64,000 nucleotides of DNA. It comes from an uncultured Clostridia bacterium. GTDB lineage: Bacteria; Bacillota; Clostridia; Oscillospirales; Oscillospiraceae. Under the pieces are notes generated by a model. It did no database searches and was not told the DNA's origin. It worked only from the letters and a program-made list of their open reading frames with translations. The stretch's first letter is position 1. Every line of letters starts with the position of its first letter. The stretch spans positions 186,001-250,000 of the forward strand of contig CALADI010000048.1 in the NCBI GenBank assembly GCA_937890525.1, given 5' to 3'. The translations under genes were made by a program, and so were the position numbers. Shown one piece after another: positions 48,448-57,392 of the stretch.

Positions 48448-49984
48448 AGAAAAGAAACTGCTGCTACAGATCACCAATCTGAAGCAGTACTTCCCCGTAG
48501 GTAAGAAGGGGATGTATGTTAAGGCCAATGACGGCATCAGCATTGACATTTACGAGGGCGAGACCTTCGGTCTGGTAGGTGAGTCCGGCTGTGGTAAGTC
48601 CACTCTGGGCCGCTCCATCCTTCAGCTTTACAAGCAGACTGACGGACGTACCATGTACTTCGGCCGCTCCATCGACGAGGTGGCGCCCAAGTACGCACAG
48701 GATACCTTCCGCAGCCTGAGCAAGCGCCGGGAGCACATGAAGACCACCCGGCAGAAGTACGAAGCCTATCAAGCCGAGTACGACAAGAAGTCCGAGACGG
48801 AGCAGTACGGCATGCACGACGAGCTGATGCGCCTGCGTAAGGAAGCCAACGACGCCATGCTGGATGTGACCACCCTCATCGGCGGTCTTGTGGTGATGCC
48901 GGATCTGAAGCCGGTGGAGCAGCTCTGCCTGGAGGAGTACGGCATCTCCAAGGAACTGGTGAAGGCAAACCGCCAGCGTCAGGAGGCCCAACTGGATGCC
49001 GATGATGCCGCTTATGCGGTTCAGAAGGCCAAGGAAGCCGGCAAGTCTGCCGATTCCAGCCAGAGCAAGCTGGACAAGGCCAACCAGAGCCTGAAGAGCA
49101 TCGATGCTCAGATCCAGTCCATCAACCAGCGGATCGCGGATGTCCAGTCCCGGATCGATGCACTGCGTCAGCAGTGCCGGGATCTGCCGGACTACGAAGC
49201 CTATGAGAGCTACCGCAGCAAGGGCATTGACCTTGCCCGTCTGACCTATACCGAAATGCGGAACCTGCGCAGCGACCTGCAGCTGATCTTCCAGGATCCC
49301 TACTCCTCTCTGAACTCCCGTATGACCGTGGGTCAGATCATCGGAGAGGGCATGATCGCCCATAAGTATTTCCGCCGCAATGACGACCGGATGAAGGACG
49401 AGATCGTGCGGGTCATGGAGGAGTGCGGTCTGGCACCCTACTTCCTCCACCGCTATCCTCACCAGTTCTCCGGCGGTCAGCGCCAGCGCATCGGCATCGC
49501 CCGGAGCCTTGCCCTGCGTCCGAAGTTCGTGGTCTGTGACGAAGCGGTTTCCGCTCTGGATGTTTCCATTCAAGCGCAGGTCATCAACCTGCTGCAGGAT
49601 CTGAAGGAAAAGCAGAACCTCACCTACCTGTTCATCACCCACGACCTGTCCGTGGTCAAGTACATTTCCGACCGGATCGGCGTTATGTATCTGGGCAACA
49701 TGGTGGAGACGGCGCCCTCTGACGAGATGTTCGCCCACCCCCTGCACCCGTATACCGAGGCTCTGCTCAACGCTATCCCCACCACCGAAGTGAAGCTGTC
49801 GGATGGCCCCTCCGTTCTGGAAGGCGATATCCCCAGCCCAGTGAATCCCCCCAAGGGCTGCAAGTTCCACACCCGCTGCAAGTACTGCACTGAGGTGTGC
49901 AAGCAGGTGGTTCCCCAGATGCAGGAGATCCGCCCCAACCACTTCGTGGCGTGCCACCACATTCTGGAGGCCAACAAGGACTGA
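48437..49984 (+). CDS. Oligopeptide transporter ATPase (OppF/DppF type) with long coiled-coil insertion
   Basis: The product is 515 residues, about 185 more than usual. Walker A is GESGCGKST (48-56). Residues about 77-262 are an insertion, rich in Lys, Glu, Gln and Arg. Its second half (about 172-250; LDKANQSLKSIDAQIQSINQ) is a likely coiled coil. The ATPase then resumes at NLRSDLQLIFQDPYSSLNSR (Q-loop Gln about 286), with signature FSGGQRQRIGIARSL, Walker B and a cysteine-rich end (CKFHTRCKYCTEVC). The insertion leaves the catalytic motifs whole and would lie in the cytosol. Confidence 0.94.
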   Translation: MENKEKKLLLQITNLKQYFPVGKKGMYVKANDGISIDIYEGETFGLVGESGCGKSTLGRSILQLYKQTDGRTMYFGRSIDEVAPKYAQDTFRSLSKRREHMKTTRQKYEAYQAEYDKKSETEQYGMHDELMRLRKEANDAMLDVTTLIGGLVVMPDLKPVEQLCLEEYGISKELVKANRQRQEAQLDADDAAYAVQKAKEAGKSADSSQSKLDKANQSLKSIDAQIQSINQRIADVQSRIDALRQQCRDLPDYEAYESYRSKGIDLARLTYTEMRNLRSDLQLIFQDPYSSLNSRMTVGQIIGEGMIAHKYFRRNDDRMKDEIVRVMEECGLAPYFLHRYPHQFSGGQRQRIGIARSLALRPKFVVCDEAVSALDVSIQAQVINLLQDLKEKQNLTYLFITHDLSVVKYISDRIGVMYLGNMVETAPSDEMFAHPLHPYTEALLNAIPTTEVKLSDGPSVLEGDIPSPVNPPKGCKFHTRCKYCTEVCKQVVPQMQEIRPNHFVACHHILEANKD

Positions 49985-49987
49985 CCC

Positions 49988-50296
49988 ATGTTGATGCAGC
50001 GTAAGATCGACCGGGCGATGAAATGGTCCCGGGAGCGGCGGATGCGTCTGGATGGACGGGATCCGGAGCAGGAGGAACTGGAAGCTGAGGTCGCCCGCCA
50101 CGGAAAGGGCAAGGGTAAGGACCTGCCTTCCATGGAGGAGCTCCGTGCGGAGGAGATCAAGCTGCTTCAGGATCAGCCCATGGAGAAAAAGGACATGACT
50201 GCCATGATCCTGTCGGGCATGATCACGGTGTTTCCTGTCTGTGCGGCGGTGATCTGCGTGATCTGCCTGCTGACTTGGCTGTTCTTTTTCCACTAA
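49988..50296 (+). CDS. Small operon-end membrane protein, unknown function
   Basis: The product is 102 residues. The first about 68 are highly charged (RKIDRAMKWSRERRMRLDGR, KGKGKDLPSMEEL) and likely cytosolic. A single C-terminal helix follows (about 73-100, ending WLFFFH). It starts three bases after the DppF-type gene and precedes the operon terminator, so it belongs to the transporter operon. No family was recognised. It could be an accessory subunit for the modified transporter. Confidence 0.75.
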   Translation: MLMQRKIDRAMKWSRERRMRLDGRDPEQEELEAEVARHGKGKGKDLPSMEELRAEEIKLLQDQPMEKKDMTAMILSGMITVFPVCAAVICVICLLTWLFFFH

Positions 50297-50308
50297 GCAT
50301 CAGAATCA

Positions 50309-50350
50309 AAACGCTGCCTTCTGGGAAGATTTCTCATAAGGCAGCGTTTT
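50309..50350 (+). terminator. Terminator of the oligopeptide operon
   Basis: AAACGCTGCCTT (50309-50320) pairs with AAGGCAGCGTTT (50338-50349), followed by T. Confidence 0.93.
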
Positions 50351-50378
50351 TCTATTATGGCTACACGGAGGTATTGCC

Positions 50379-51491
50379 ATGGCGAATCTATTTGACTATT
50401 TGGCGTGGCGGGGGGATCTGGATTTTTCCATCGTGCCCCCCAACGGTGTGGATGCGCTGATCTTCTCGGCGCTGTCCTACATCAATTTCTCCGGCATTGT
50501 CCCCACAGAGCCGGAGCGGTTCATCTCCATCCGGCAGGCGGCGGACGGATTGTTCGTGATCCCGGAGGTAGAGGATCGGGCACGGGTGAAGCATGATCTG
50601 GAACTGCTGGAGCAATGCGCCGCATCCCGCCGGTTCGGAAGCTGCCGGGTGGGCTTCTACCGGGATGTGCTGATCCGGGAGGAGGAGACGCAGTTTGCAG
50701 CAGTCACATTCCTGCTCAACGACGGCAGCGCTTTTGTGGCATTTCGTGGGACGGATTCCACCATGACCGGGTGGAAAGAGGACTTCAACATGAGTTTTCA
50801 AGAGACGGTTCCGGCCCAGCTGGCAGCCATGGAGTATGCCGACGAATTTGGTCGGCATTGGGACTGCCCCACCCGGTTCTGCGGGCACTCCAAGGGCGGG
50901 AATCTGGCAGTATATGCGGCATCCAAATGCGCCCCGCTGCTGCGCAGGCGGATCTTCGGGGTGTATAACAACGATGGTCCGGGATTCCACCACAGCATGA
51001 TGGAGGATAAGAGCTACCTTGCCTTGGTGCCCCGAATCCACACCTATGTGCCCCAGTCCTCGGTGGTCGGGATGCTGCTGGAGCACGAGGAACCTTATGT
51101 GGTGGTGAAAAGCGCCCAGTTGGGTCTGCTCCAGCACGATCCGTATAGCTGGATGGTGCTGGGCGGGGACTTCGTCCGGGAGCAGGAGGTCACGGCGGAA
51201 TCCAAATTTGTGGATCAAGCCATGAAAGCGTGGCTGGCGGACATGACCATCGACCAGCGCAATGCCTTTGTGGATACGGTGTTTGAGCTGATGCAAAGCA
51301 GCGGGGTGGAGCGCACCCAAGACCTGTTCCGGGTGCGGAATCTGGCGTCCCTCATCAAGAGCCTGCGTGCCGACGAGAACGCCAAGAAGGTGATCTGCGA
51401 GGAACTGGGCAATCTGGTGCAGGCGGCAGCCAAGAGCCAGAAACAGAAGCGGGAGAGCCAGCGGCAGGGCAGGGAAGAACTGCCGGAGTGA
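50379..51491 (+). CDS. Mbeg1-like (DUF2974) alpha/beta hydrolase
   Basis: The product is 370 residues. MANLFDYLAWRGDLDF is a typical start. SAFVAFRGTDSTMTGWKEDF precedes the nucleophile elbow GHSKGGNLAVYAA (Ser), the DUF2974 mark. No signal peptide is present. The family is lipase-like, but its substrate is not known. It stands between two terminators. Confidence 0.9.
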   Translation: MANLFDYLAWRGDLDFSIVPPNGVDALIFSALSYINFSGIVPTEPERFISIRQAADGLFVIPEVEDRARVKHDLELLEQCAASRRFGSCRVGFYRDVLIREEETQFAAVTFLLNDGSAFVAFRGTDSTMTGWKEDFNMSFQETVPAQLAAMEYADEFGRHWDCPTRFCGHSKGGNLAVYAASKCAPLLRRRIFGVYNNDGPGFHHSMMEDKSYLALVPRIHTYVPQSSVVGMLLEHEEPYVVVKSAQLGLLQHDPYSWMVLGGDFVREQEVTAESKFVDQAMKAWLADMTIDQRNAFVDTVFELMQSSGVERTQDLFRVRNLASLIKSLRADENAKKVICEELGNLVQAAAKSQKQKRESQRQGREELPE

Positions 51492-51506
51492 TCCCCGATC
51501 GTGAGA

Positions 51507-51541
51507 AAAACCCGACCTATGGGTGTCATAGGTCGGGTTTT
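51507..51541. terminator. Bidirectional terminator
   Basis: The 15-base perfect stem AAAACCCGACCTATG (51507-51521) / CATAGGTCGGGTTTT (51527-51541). It serves the hydrolase gene and the convergent membrane-protein gene. Confidence 0.95.
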
Positions 51542-51557
51542 GTCAGTTCAGAGCGGA

Positions 51558-52538
51558 TCAGTCCTGCTGGGGGGCGTCTGCACCGGCAACGGCGTCATAA
51601 GCCAGCACATAGGTCGTGTCTACTGGCAGCTTCTTCCACATGTAGAAGGCGGCCTGTGCGGCGCCGTACAGGATCAGGCATACGAAGAATGCCACGGTCT
51701 GATTGAAGGGCAGTTCGATGCCCATCAGGGGCAGGATCAGATCCAGATACAAGATCACGGTCAGCGCCGAATCGATGAGATAGTACCACCAGAAGCTCAG
51801 ATCCAGCCGCAGCATCTTCAGCCGGTTGCCCCGCATCAGCCGGAAGCTGTTTGCTATGCAGGCAAAGCCGCCCATCCGCTGATCGCCCATGATGAGATAG
51901 GGGCTGAGCCGCAGGGAGTAAGAAAGGAACAGGTAAGCCGGCAGAAACAGCAGCCCGAAGATCACCAGCATGGGGATGCACGCCCGTACCAGAGCGCCGG
52001 GGTCAAAGACCTGCAGATTCACCGTGCCGTCGGCGAGGATCAGATTTCCCGCTTCCATGGCTTGGGCGGTCAGCTGCTCCAAACCGGCGGAGAAGGGGGT
52101 CAGCATGAAAACGATGGCGGCGAGGTATGTGGCGGTGGTGCCGATCATCATGGTCAGCACCAGCTTGTTCACATGGAACAGCAGGACGCTAGGGAAACGG
52201 CGGAAGCCCTCCATCAGACAGCGGGGATCAGCGGGGTCGCCCCGGACGATGCGGATCACGCAGTACAGGAACCCGGCAGACCAGAAGGGGGTAAAGATCA
52301 CCGAAGCGTAGGTCAGGATGCTCTGGATGGTCTCCAAAATGGAGCGTGTCCCCAGACCACCCAGACCGCCGGTGGAGCCGATTTGATGATCCAGCGCCAG
52401 ATTCAGCCCGCTGACCAGCAGGTTGATGGCGACGATCACGCCGGTGTACAGACCGATCAATAGACGGGGATCGCCGCTGATCCGGCTCAACCGATCCCGT
52501 GATTCTTTTTTCAGAGATTTTGTGTCAAATGTGGTCAT
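51558..52538 (-). CDS. DUF975-like multi-pass membrane protein
   Basis: The product is 326 residues with about six hydrophobic segments. ANSFRLMRGNRLKMLRLDLS followed by an aromatic helix (FWWYYLI) resembles DUF975 proteins, where a Met-x-Gly-Asn precedes the last helices. The ATG at 52538 is best placed behind GAGGAG. It faces the XRE regulator gene divergently, so that regulator is a candidate controller. Function unknown. Confidence 0.75.
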   Translation of the reverse strand: MTTFDTKSLKKESRDRLSRISGDPRLLIGLYTGVIVAINLLVSGLNLALDHQIGSTGGLGGLGTRSILETIQSILTYASVIFTPFWSAGFLYCVIRIVRGDPADPRCLMEGFRRFPSVLLFHVNKLVLTMMIGTTATYLAAIVFMLTPFSAGLEQLTAQAMEAGNLILADGTVNLQVFDPGALVRACIPMLVIFGLLFLPAYLFLSYSLRLSPYLIMGDQRMGGFACIANSFRLMRGNRLKMLRLDLSFWWYYLIDSALTVILYLDLILPLMGIELPFNQTVAFFVCLILYGAAQAAFYMWKKLPVDTTYVLAYDAVAGADAPQQD

Positions 52539-52643
52539 ATCCATTCTCCTCAATGCGTATAATACTATAATAAGTTATAAATCAAACCGAGGGAAATAGC
52601 AAATGAAATTTTTGTAACCATGGAAATCCGGGGCAGGATGTGG

Positions 52644-52668
52644 TACAATCGGGTAAACACCATTTACC
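52644..52668 (+). promoter_or_regulatory. Extended -10 promoter with inverted-repeat operator for the XRE gene
   Basis: TGGTACAAT (TACAAT at 52644-52649) is followed at once by GGTAAA-CACCA-TTTACC (52652-52668). An XRE-family repressor gene starts 14 bases later, so autoregulation is likely. No clear -35 box was seen. Confidence 0.6.
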
Positions 52669-52681
52669 GGGAGGGGATATC

Positions 52682-53485
52682 ATGACCATGGGGCAGCGGA
52701 TCCGGCAGGCACGGGAGGAGGCGGGGCTCTCCCAGCGGGAGCTGGCGGGGGAGGAGATCACCCGGAATATGCTCTCGGCGTTGGAGCATGACGGGGCGAA
52801 TCCGTCCCTGCACACCCTGCGCTACCTGTCCAAGCGGCTGGGCAAGAGCGTGTCCTATTTTGTGGAGGAGGATCAGGGAGCGGGGCAGAGTCTGCGGGAC
52901 TACGGGACCATGCCGCCGGGAGACTGCTTGGAGGGACTGAAGGCTGCACAGGACACCCCTCAGAACGACTTGCTGCGGAGCGTATGCTTGCTGGATCTGG
53001 CGGAGGAAGCGGTGCAGCAGGGCAGGATCCCCTATGCCAAGACCCTGCTGGAGCGGGCGCAGGAATGGATGGAGGGTTACGCCCTGCTGAAGCGTCTGCT
53101 GGAGCGCCCTCTGCGGATCTTGCAGGCGTCCTGCGCCGAGACACCGGAGGAACTGGCGGCGCTGGCAGAGCGGATCCCGGATGCAGACGATGCCCTGCTG
53201 CTGTGGGCGAGGGCGGCGCTGGCCCAAGGAGATCCCGGCAAAGCCCGGGACTATCTCAAGGCGGCCCGCCAAAGCCCCTCGGCGCAATGGCACTACCTCA
53301 TGGGCCGAACCTGGATGGCAGAAGCGCAGTACCGCCAAGCGGCGCAGGAATTCCATCTGGCGGAGGAGGAACTGCCCCAACAATGCCGCAGCGAGCTGGA
53401 GATCTGCTACCGGGAGCTGGGGGATTTCCGGCGGGCCTACTACTATGCGGTGGGCAGACCCCAAGATGTGCCGCCGGAGGCATGA
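52682..53485 (+). CDS. XRE-family regulator with TPR-like C-terminus
   Basis: The product is 267 residues. A helix-turn-helix of Cro/C1 type fills about 5-60 (GQRIRQAREEAGLSQRELAG, NPSLHTLRYLSKRLGKSVSY). The remaining about 190 residues are paired helices of TPR form (AAQEFHLAEEELPQQC, YRELGDFRRAYYYAVG). Such regulators often bind peptides or partner proteins. The ATG at 52682 follows GGGAGGGG. It is divergent from the DUF975-like gene. Confidence 0.88.
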   Translation: MTMGQRIRQAREEAGLSQRELAGEEITRNMLSALEHDGANPSLHTLRYLSKRLGKSVSYFVEEDQGAGQSLRDYGTMPPGDCLEGLKAAQDTPQNDLLRSVCLLDLAEEAVQQGRIPYAKTLLERAQEWMEGYALLKRLLERPLRILQASCAETPEELAALAERIPDADDALLLWARAALAQGDPGKARDYLKAARQSPSAQWHYLMGRTWMAEAQYRQAAQEFHLAEEELPQQCRSELEICYRELGDFRRAYYYAVGRPQDVPPEA

Positions 53486-53520
53486 GAAACCGCCGGATTT
53501 CGAAAGATTTTGATGAGCAG

Positions 53521-53549
53521 TTTACATTTGGGGTGAACTGTGATAAAAT
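53521..53549 (+). promoter_or_regulatory. alr operon promoter
   Basis: TTTACA (53521-53526), a 17-base spacer and TAAAAT (53544-53549). Confidence 0.75.
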
Positions 53550-53616
53550 AGTAAAAATTATGGGGATTTTTAGACCATAGTCTGGATCCTGCCGGGAGAA
53601 AACAGGAGATGATGGC

Positions 53617-54774
53617 TTGAGTTTTGATAATACCTATGTTCGCATCGATCTGGATGCGATCCGGGAGAATATTGAGACGGTGCGCCGCAAGACCGGCACG
53701 GCGGTGATGGCGGTGGTGAAGGCGGATGCCTATGGCCACGGCGCTGTCCCGGTGGCCCAGCACCTGCGGGACATCTGCTCCTTCTTCGGGGTCAGCTCCG
53801 CCGCGGAAGCGCTGGAGCTGCGTCAGGCGGGACTGGATAACCCCATTCTGATCTTGGGGCACACACCGGTGGACGCTTTCCCTCTGGTGGTGGAGCAGGA
53901 GATCCGCCCGGCGATCTTCCGCTGGGAGGATGCGCTGGCACTTTCTGAGGAAGCACAGCGTCAGGGCAAAACCGCCAAGTTCCACTTCGCTGTGGACACG
54001 GGCATGAGCCGCATCGGCTTTCAGGCAGAGGAGGATGCGGCAGAGCTTTGCTGCCGGATCGCCGGACTGCCGGGTCTGTGCCCGGAGGGGCTGTTCAGCC
54101 ACTTTGCCACGGCGGACTGCGCCGACCTGTCCAAATCCCGGGAGCAGGCGCGAAAATTCGACTGGTTTTGTGATCTGCTGAAGCAGCGTGGGCTGGAGAT
54201 CCCCATCCGGCACATGAATAACTCCGCCGGTCTGATGAATTTTACCGATCAGTACGATATGGTGCGCTGCGGTATCGTCACCTATGGACTGTACCCCAGT
54301 CCGGAGGTGAACCCCAAGCTGTTGCCCCTGAAGCCGGCGCTGAGCTGGCACAGCCATGTTTCCCATGTCAAGACACTTCCTGCGGGGCGGGAGGTCAGCT
54401 ACGGCGGACTGTATGTGACCCGGGAGGACACCCGGGTGGCTACCATCCCTGTGGGATACGCCGACGGCTATTGGCGCAGCCTGTCCGGCAGGTTCTATGT
54501 GCTGATCCACGGCCGGCGGGCGCCCATTCTGGGCAGAGTCTGCATGGATCAGATGATGGTGGATGTGACGCACATTCCCCAGACCCAGCCCGGAGATCCG
54601 GTGACGCTGGTGGGGCACGACGGGGATGAGGTCATCACCGTGGAGCAGATCGCCGGGGAAGCGGGCAGCTTCAACTATGAGTTTATCTGCGGCATCAGCC
54701 GCCGGGTCCCCCGTGTCTACCAGCAGGGGGGGCAGCAGATCCGTTCGGTTCACTATCTGCTGGACGGCATATAA
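53617..54774 (+). CDS. alr: Alanine racemase
   Basis: The product is 385 residues. The PLP lysine is in VVKADAYGHGA. The barrel has FHFAVDTGMSRIGF, MVRCGIVTYGLYP, and the second-domain motif GRVCMDQMMVDVTH. It makes D-alanine for peptidoglycan. The start is TTG at 53617 behind AGGAGA. The phosphodiester glycosidase gene follows after 23 bases and probably shares the transcript. Confidence 0.97.
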   Translation: MSFDNTYVRIDLDAIRENIETVRRKTGTAVMAVVKADAYGHGAVPVAQHLRDICSFFGVSSAAEALELRQAGLDNPILILGHTPVDAFPLVVEQEIRPAIFRWEDALALSEEAQRQGKTAKFHFAVDTGMSRIGFQAEEDAAELCCRIAGLPGLCPEGLFSHFATADCADLSKSREQARKFDWFCDLLKQRGLEIPIRHMNNSAGLMNFTDQYDMVRCGIVTYGLYPSPEVNPKLLPLKPALSWHSHVSHVKTLPAGREVSYGGLYVTREDTRVATIPVGYADGYWRSLSGRFYVLIHGRRAPILGRVCMDQMMVDVTHIPQTQPGDPVTLVGHDGDEVITVEQIAGEAGSFNYEFICGISRRVPRVYQQGGQQIRSVHYLLDGI

Positions 54775-54797
54775 CGAGATTCGGAGGAATTGACAGT

Positions 54798-56492
54798 ATG
54801 GCCAACAAGATATTCGGCGGTAAAGGCAGCGGACACTTTTCCGACGGCAATGCAAATGAACACGAACAGACCACCCGCTCCAAGCGGGAGAGCGACGCGG
54901 ATTTCCTCCGGGAGATCGCCGAGGGACTGTCGGACGATCTGGCTCAGGAATTGGGGAAGGATCTGTATGACCCGCTGGCAGACCCGCTGGAGGGACTGGA
55001 TCTGCCGGAGACCATGCTCCAGCCCCGCCCGAAGCAGCAGTCTGCCCAGCCCAAGCCGGAGAAAAAGCCGGCATCGCAGAAGCAGCAGCCCCAGCGCAAG
55101 GCACCTGCCCAGCGCCAGACCCACCGCCCGGAGGAGGGGCAGAAGGCGCAGACCGATGGGGAACGCCCGGCACAAGCGCAGCCCCAGGTGAAAGCGAAGA
55201 AAAAGACCAAGAAGGCAAAGGCGAAGAAGCCCAGACTCTACGGCGTGGCGGTGGCGCTGGCCATTGCGCTGTTCATCGAGTCTGCCTACTGCCTTGTGAT
55301 CTTTACGGACTGGATCAAGCCCTTGGCGGCGCTGAGATCCATCTATATCGACACCGCCATGACCACCATGACCCACCAGTGGCTTGCCACGGCGCTGATC
55401 CCCGGGGATGTGGTGCAGGATGTGGTGCGTCAGGCTGAAGCCATCAAGGATGCCCAGGTGGGCGTCAACTCCAAGTGGGAGGGCGTGGACACCAAGCCCT
55501 CCGTATCCGGCTCCCCGTCCTCCGGCTTCAGCAAGGATGCCGCTGCCCAGATCTTGGGGGGCATCGCCCAGGATATGGGCTTCACCAATGAGGATGACAA
55601 GTTCTTCGAGCGGTTCTATGAATTGGATGAAAAATCCACCCGTGCCTATGTGGAGGAACACCCGGAGGTCATCGAAAAGGGTTGGGACAAGTTCTGGGTC
55701 CACGAGGCGGGACTGGATGACGAGGGCACCGATATCTACACCACCCAAGGCGACCAAGTGCTTGCCATCGACGCAGAGAACGGTCTGATGGTGGTTCGGG
55801 TCACCGGCAGCACCTATCAAGGCGTGCTGGTCATCGGCAAGGATGCCTCCCGGCTCAAGTGCGCCCCGTCTTCCCGCTGGGGCATCGAGGGTGAATGGAT
55901 CGGCGACATTGCCGAGAACAACAACGGTCTGGTGGCCATGACCGGCTCCGGCTTCGGCGACTCTGCCAATGTGGCGGAGGGCTCGGATCAAGCGGGCAGT
56001 TCCATGTGCAGCGGCGAGATCTACTACGATCCCTATGGCGGTCACTACCGCGGCGGCAAGCGCATCGAGCTGCATGAGGACAACCGGTTCTATATCGTGG
56101 ATTCCTTTGAGGAGTATTCCGACGGCTGTACCGACGCCACGGAGTTCACCCCGGCGCTGATCATCGACGGCGTGAATGTGGCAGGGGAGGATTACACCTA
56201 CACCGCCATGAACCCCAGAGCCTGCATCGGTCAGACCAAGGATGAATCCATCCTCATGCTGGGCATCGAGGGCAGAAAAGTGGACTCCATCGGCTGCAAT
56301 GCGGTGGAATGTGCGGCCATTCTGGAGCGCTACGGCGCTTATCAGGCCATGAATCTGGACGGCGGCACCAGCGCCGGCGTGTGGTACGAAGGGGAATATA
56401 TCATGCGCTGCTCCAACAGCAACCTGATCCCCGAGGGCAGACGCCTGCCCAACGCATGGGTCTACTGTGCAGACCCCGTGCCCAACCCCTGA
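54798..56492 (+). CDS. Membrane-anchored phosphodiester glycosidase (NAGPA-type)
   Basis: The product is 564 residues. The first about 145 residues are Gln/Lys/Pro-rich and cytosolic (KQQSAQPKPEKKPASQKQ). One helix follows (about 150-172). The outside part holds a phosphodiester glycosidase domain from about 330, with NPRACIGQTKDESILMLG and YQAMNLDGGTSAG near the end. Relatives cleave GlcNAc-1-phosphate diesters such as those in wall teichoic acid or capsule links. With alr upstream and a polymer operon in the genome, a cell-envelope role is likely. The basic tail is unusual. Confidence 0.88.
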   Translation: MANKIFGGKGSGHFSDGNANEHEQTTRSKRESDADFLREIAEGLSDDLAQELGKDLYDPLADPLEGLDLPETMLQPRPKQQSAQPKPEKKPASQKQQPQRKAPAQRQTHRPEEGQKAQTDGERPAQAQPQVKAKKKTKKAKAKKPRLYGVAVALAIALFIESAYCLVIFTDWIKPLAALRSIYIDTAMTTMTHQWLATALIPGDVVQDVVRQAEAIKDAQVGVNSKWEGVDTKPSVSGSPSSGFSKDAAAQILGGIAQDMGFTNEDDKFFERFYELDEKSTRAYVEEHPEVIEKGWDKFWVHEAGLDDEGTDIYTTQGDQVLAIDAENGLMVVRVTGSTYQGVLVIGKDASRLKCAPSSRWGIEGEWIGDIAENNNGLVAMTGSGFGDSANVAEGSDQAGSSMCSGEIYYDPYGGHYRGGKRIELHEDNRFYIVDSFEEYSDGCTDATEFTPALIIDGVNVAGEDYTYTAMNPRACIGQTKDESILMLGIEGRKVDSIGCNAVECAAILERYGAYQAMNLDGGTSAGVWYEGEYIMRCSNSNLIPEGRRLPNAWVYCADPVPNP

Positions 56493-56514
56493 GTCTGGGC
56501 AAAAGAAAAATTTC

Positions 56515-56550
56515 GTTCCCGTTTCCGCAGGATGGAAACGGGAACTTTCC
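56515..56550 (+). terminator. Terminator after the phosphodiester glycosidase gene
   Basis: GTTCCCGTTTCC (56515-56526) pairs with GGAAACGGGAAC (56534-56545), followed by TTTCC. Confidence 0.8.
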
Positions 56551-56552
56551 AC

Positions 56553-56581
56553 TTGCCCCCAAGGGGACAGGCGTGTATAAT
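56553..56581 (+). promoter_or_regulatory. larB promoter
   Basis: TTGCCC (56553-56558), a 17-base spacer and TATAAT (56576-56581), directly after the previous terminator. Confidence 0.75.
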
Positions 56582-56636
56582 GATACCAAAACGGAAGGGG
56601 GCTGGGGACAATCCCCCAGCCCGGCGGGAGGTTGCC

Positions 56637-57392
56637 ATGAACAGCGAGATCAGAACATTATTGGAGTCAGTGCGTGCCGGAGAAACCTCGGTGGATCAGG
56701 CGATGCTCACCCTCAAGACCCAGCCCTTTGCCGATATCGGCTACGCCAAGGTGGATCTGCACCGCAAGATCCGCCAAGGTGCGGCGGAGGTGATCTATGG
56801 CGCAGGCAAGACCCCGGAGCAGATCGAGGGGATCATCCGCACCATGGAGCAGAATGGGCAGAGCCGGGTGCTCATCACCAGAATGAGCCAAGAGGCGGCG
56901 GACTATGTGGCGCAGCACCGGGCGCTGGATTACCATGCGGACGCAAAGGTGGGCATTGTAGGGGGGTTCCCGGAGCCGGGGGGCATCGGCAAGGTGGTCA
57001 TTGCCACCGGCGGCACCAGCGATATCCCCGTGGCGGAAGAAGCGGCGCTGACGGCGCAGGTATTGGGCAGTCGGGTGGTTCGGCTGTACGATGTGGGGGT
57101 GGCTGGGGTACACCGGCTGCTGGCCCACATGGATCTCATCATGGATGCCAGCGTCATCATCGCCATCGCCGGGATGGAGGGCGCCCTTGCCAGCGTGGTG
57201 GGGGGACTTGCAGACTGCCCGGTGATCGCCGTCCCCACCAGCGTGGGCTACGGGGCGTCCTTCGGGGGCGTGTCGGCGCTGCTGTCCATGCTCAATTCCT
57301 GCGCCAGCGGCGTCAGCGTGGTGAACATCGACAACGGCTTCGGGGCGGGGTATCTCGCCAATATGATCAACCATATGGAGGTGCGGCAATGA
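56637..57392 (+). CDS. larB: Nickel-pincer cofactor synthesis protein LarB
   Basis: The product is 251 residues. KVGIVGGFPEPGG-like AIR-carboxylase folds follow the Lar signature GAGKTPEQIEGIIR; VIATGGTSDIPVAEEAA and PVIAVPTSVGYGASFGGVSA match the PurE-like core. LarB carboxylates and hydrolyses nicotinic acid adenine dinucleotide to start the nickel-pincer cofactor pathway. The ATG at 57389 of larC overlaps its stop. Confidence 0.95.
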   Translation: MNSEIRTLLESVRAGETSVDQAMLTLKTQPFADIGYAKVDLHRKIRQGAAEVIYGAGKTPEQIEGIIRTMEQNGQSRVLITRMSQEAADYVAQHRALDYHADAKVGIVGGFPEPGGIGKVVIATGGTSDIPVAEEAALTAQVLGSRVVRLYDVGVAGVHRLLAHMDLIMDASVIIAIAGMEGALASVVGGLADCPVIAVPTSVGYGASFGGVSALLSMLNSCASGVSVVNIDNGFGAGYLANMINHMEVRQ

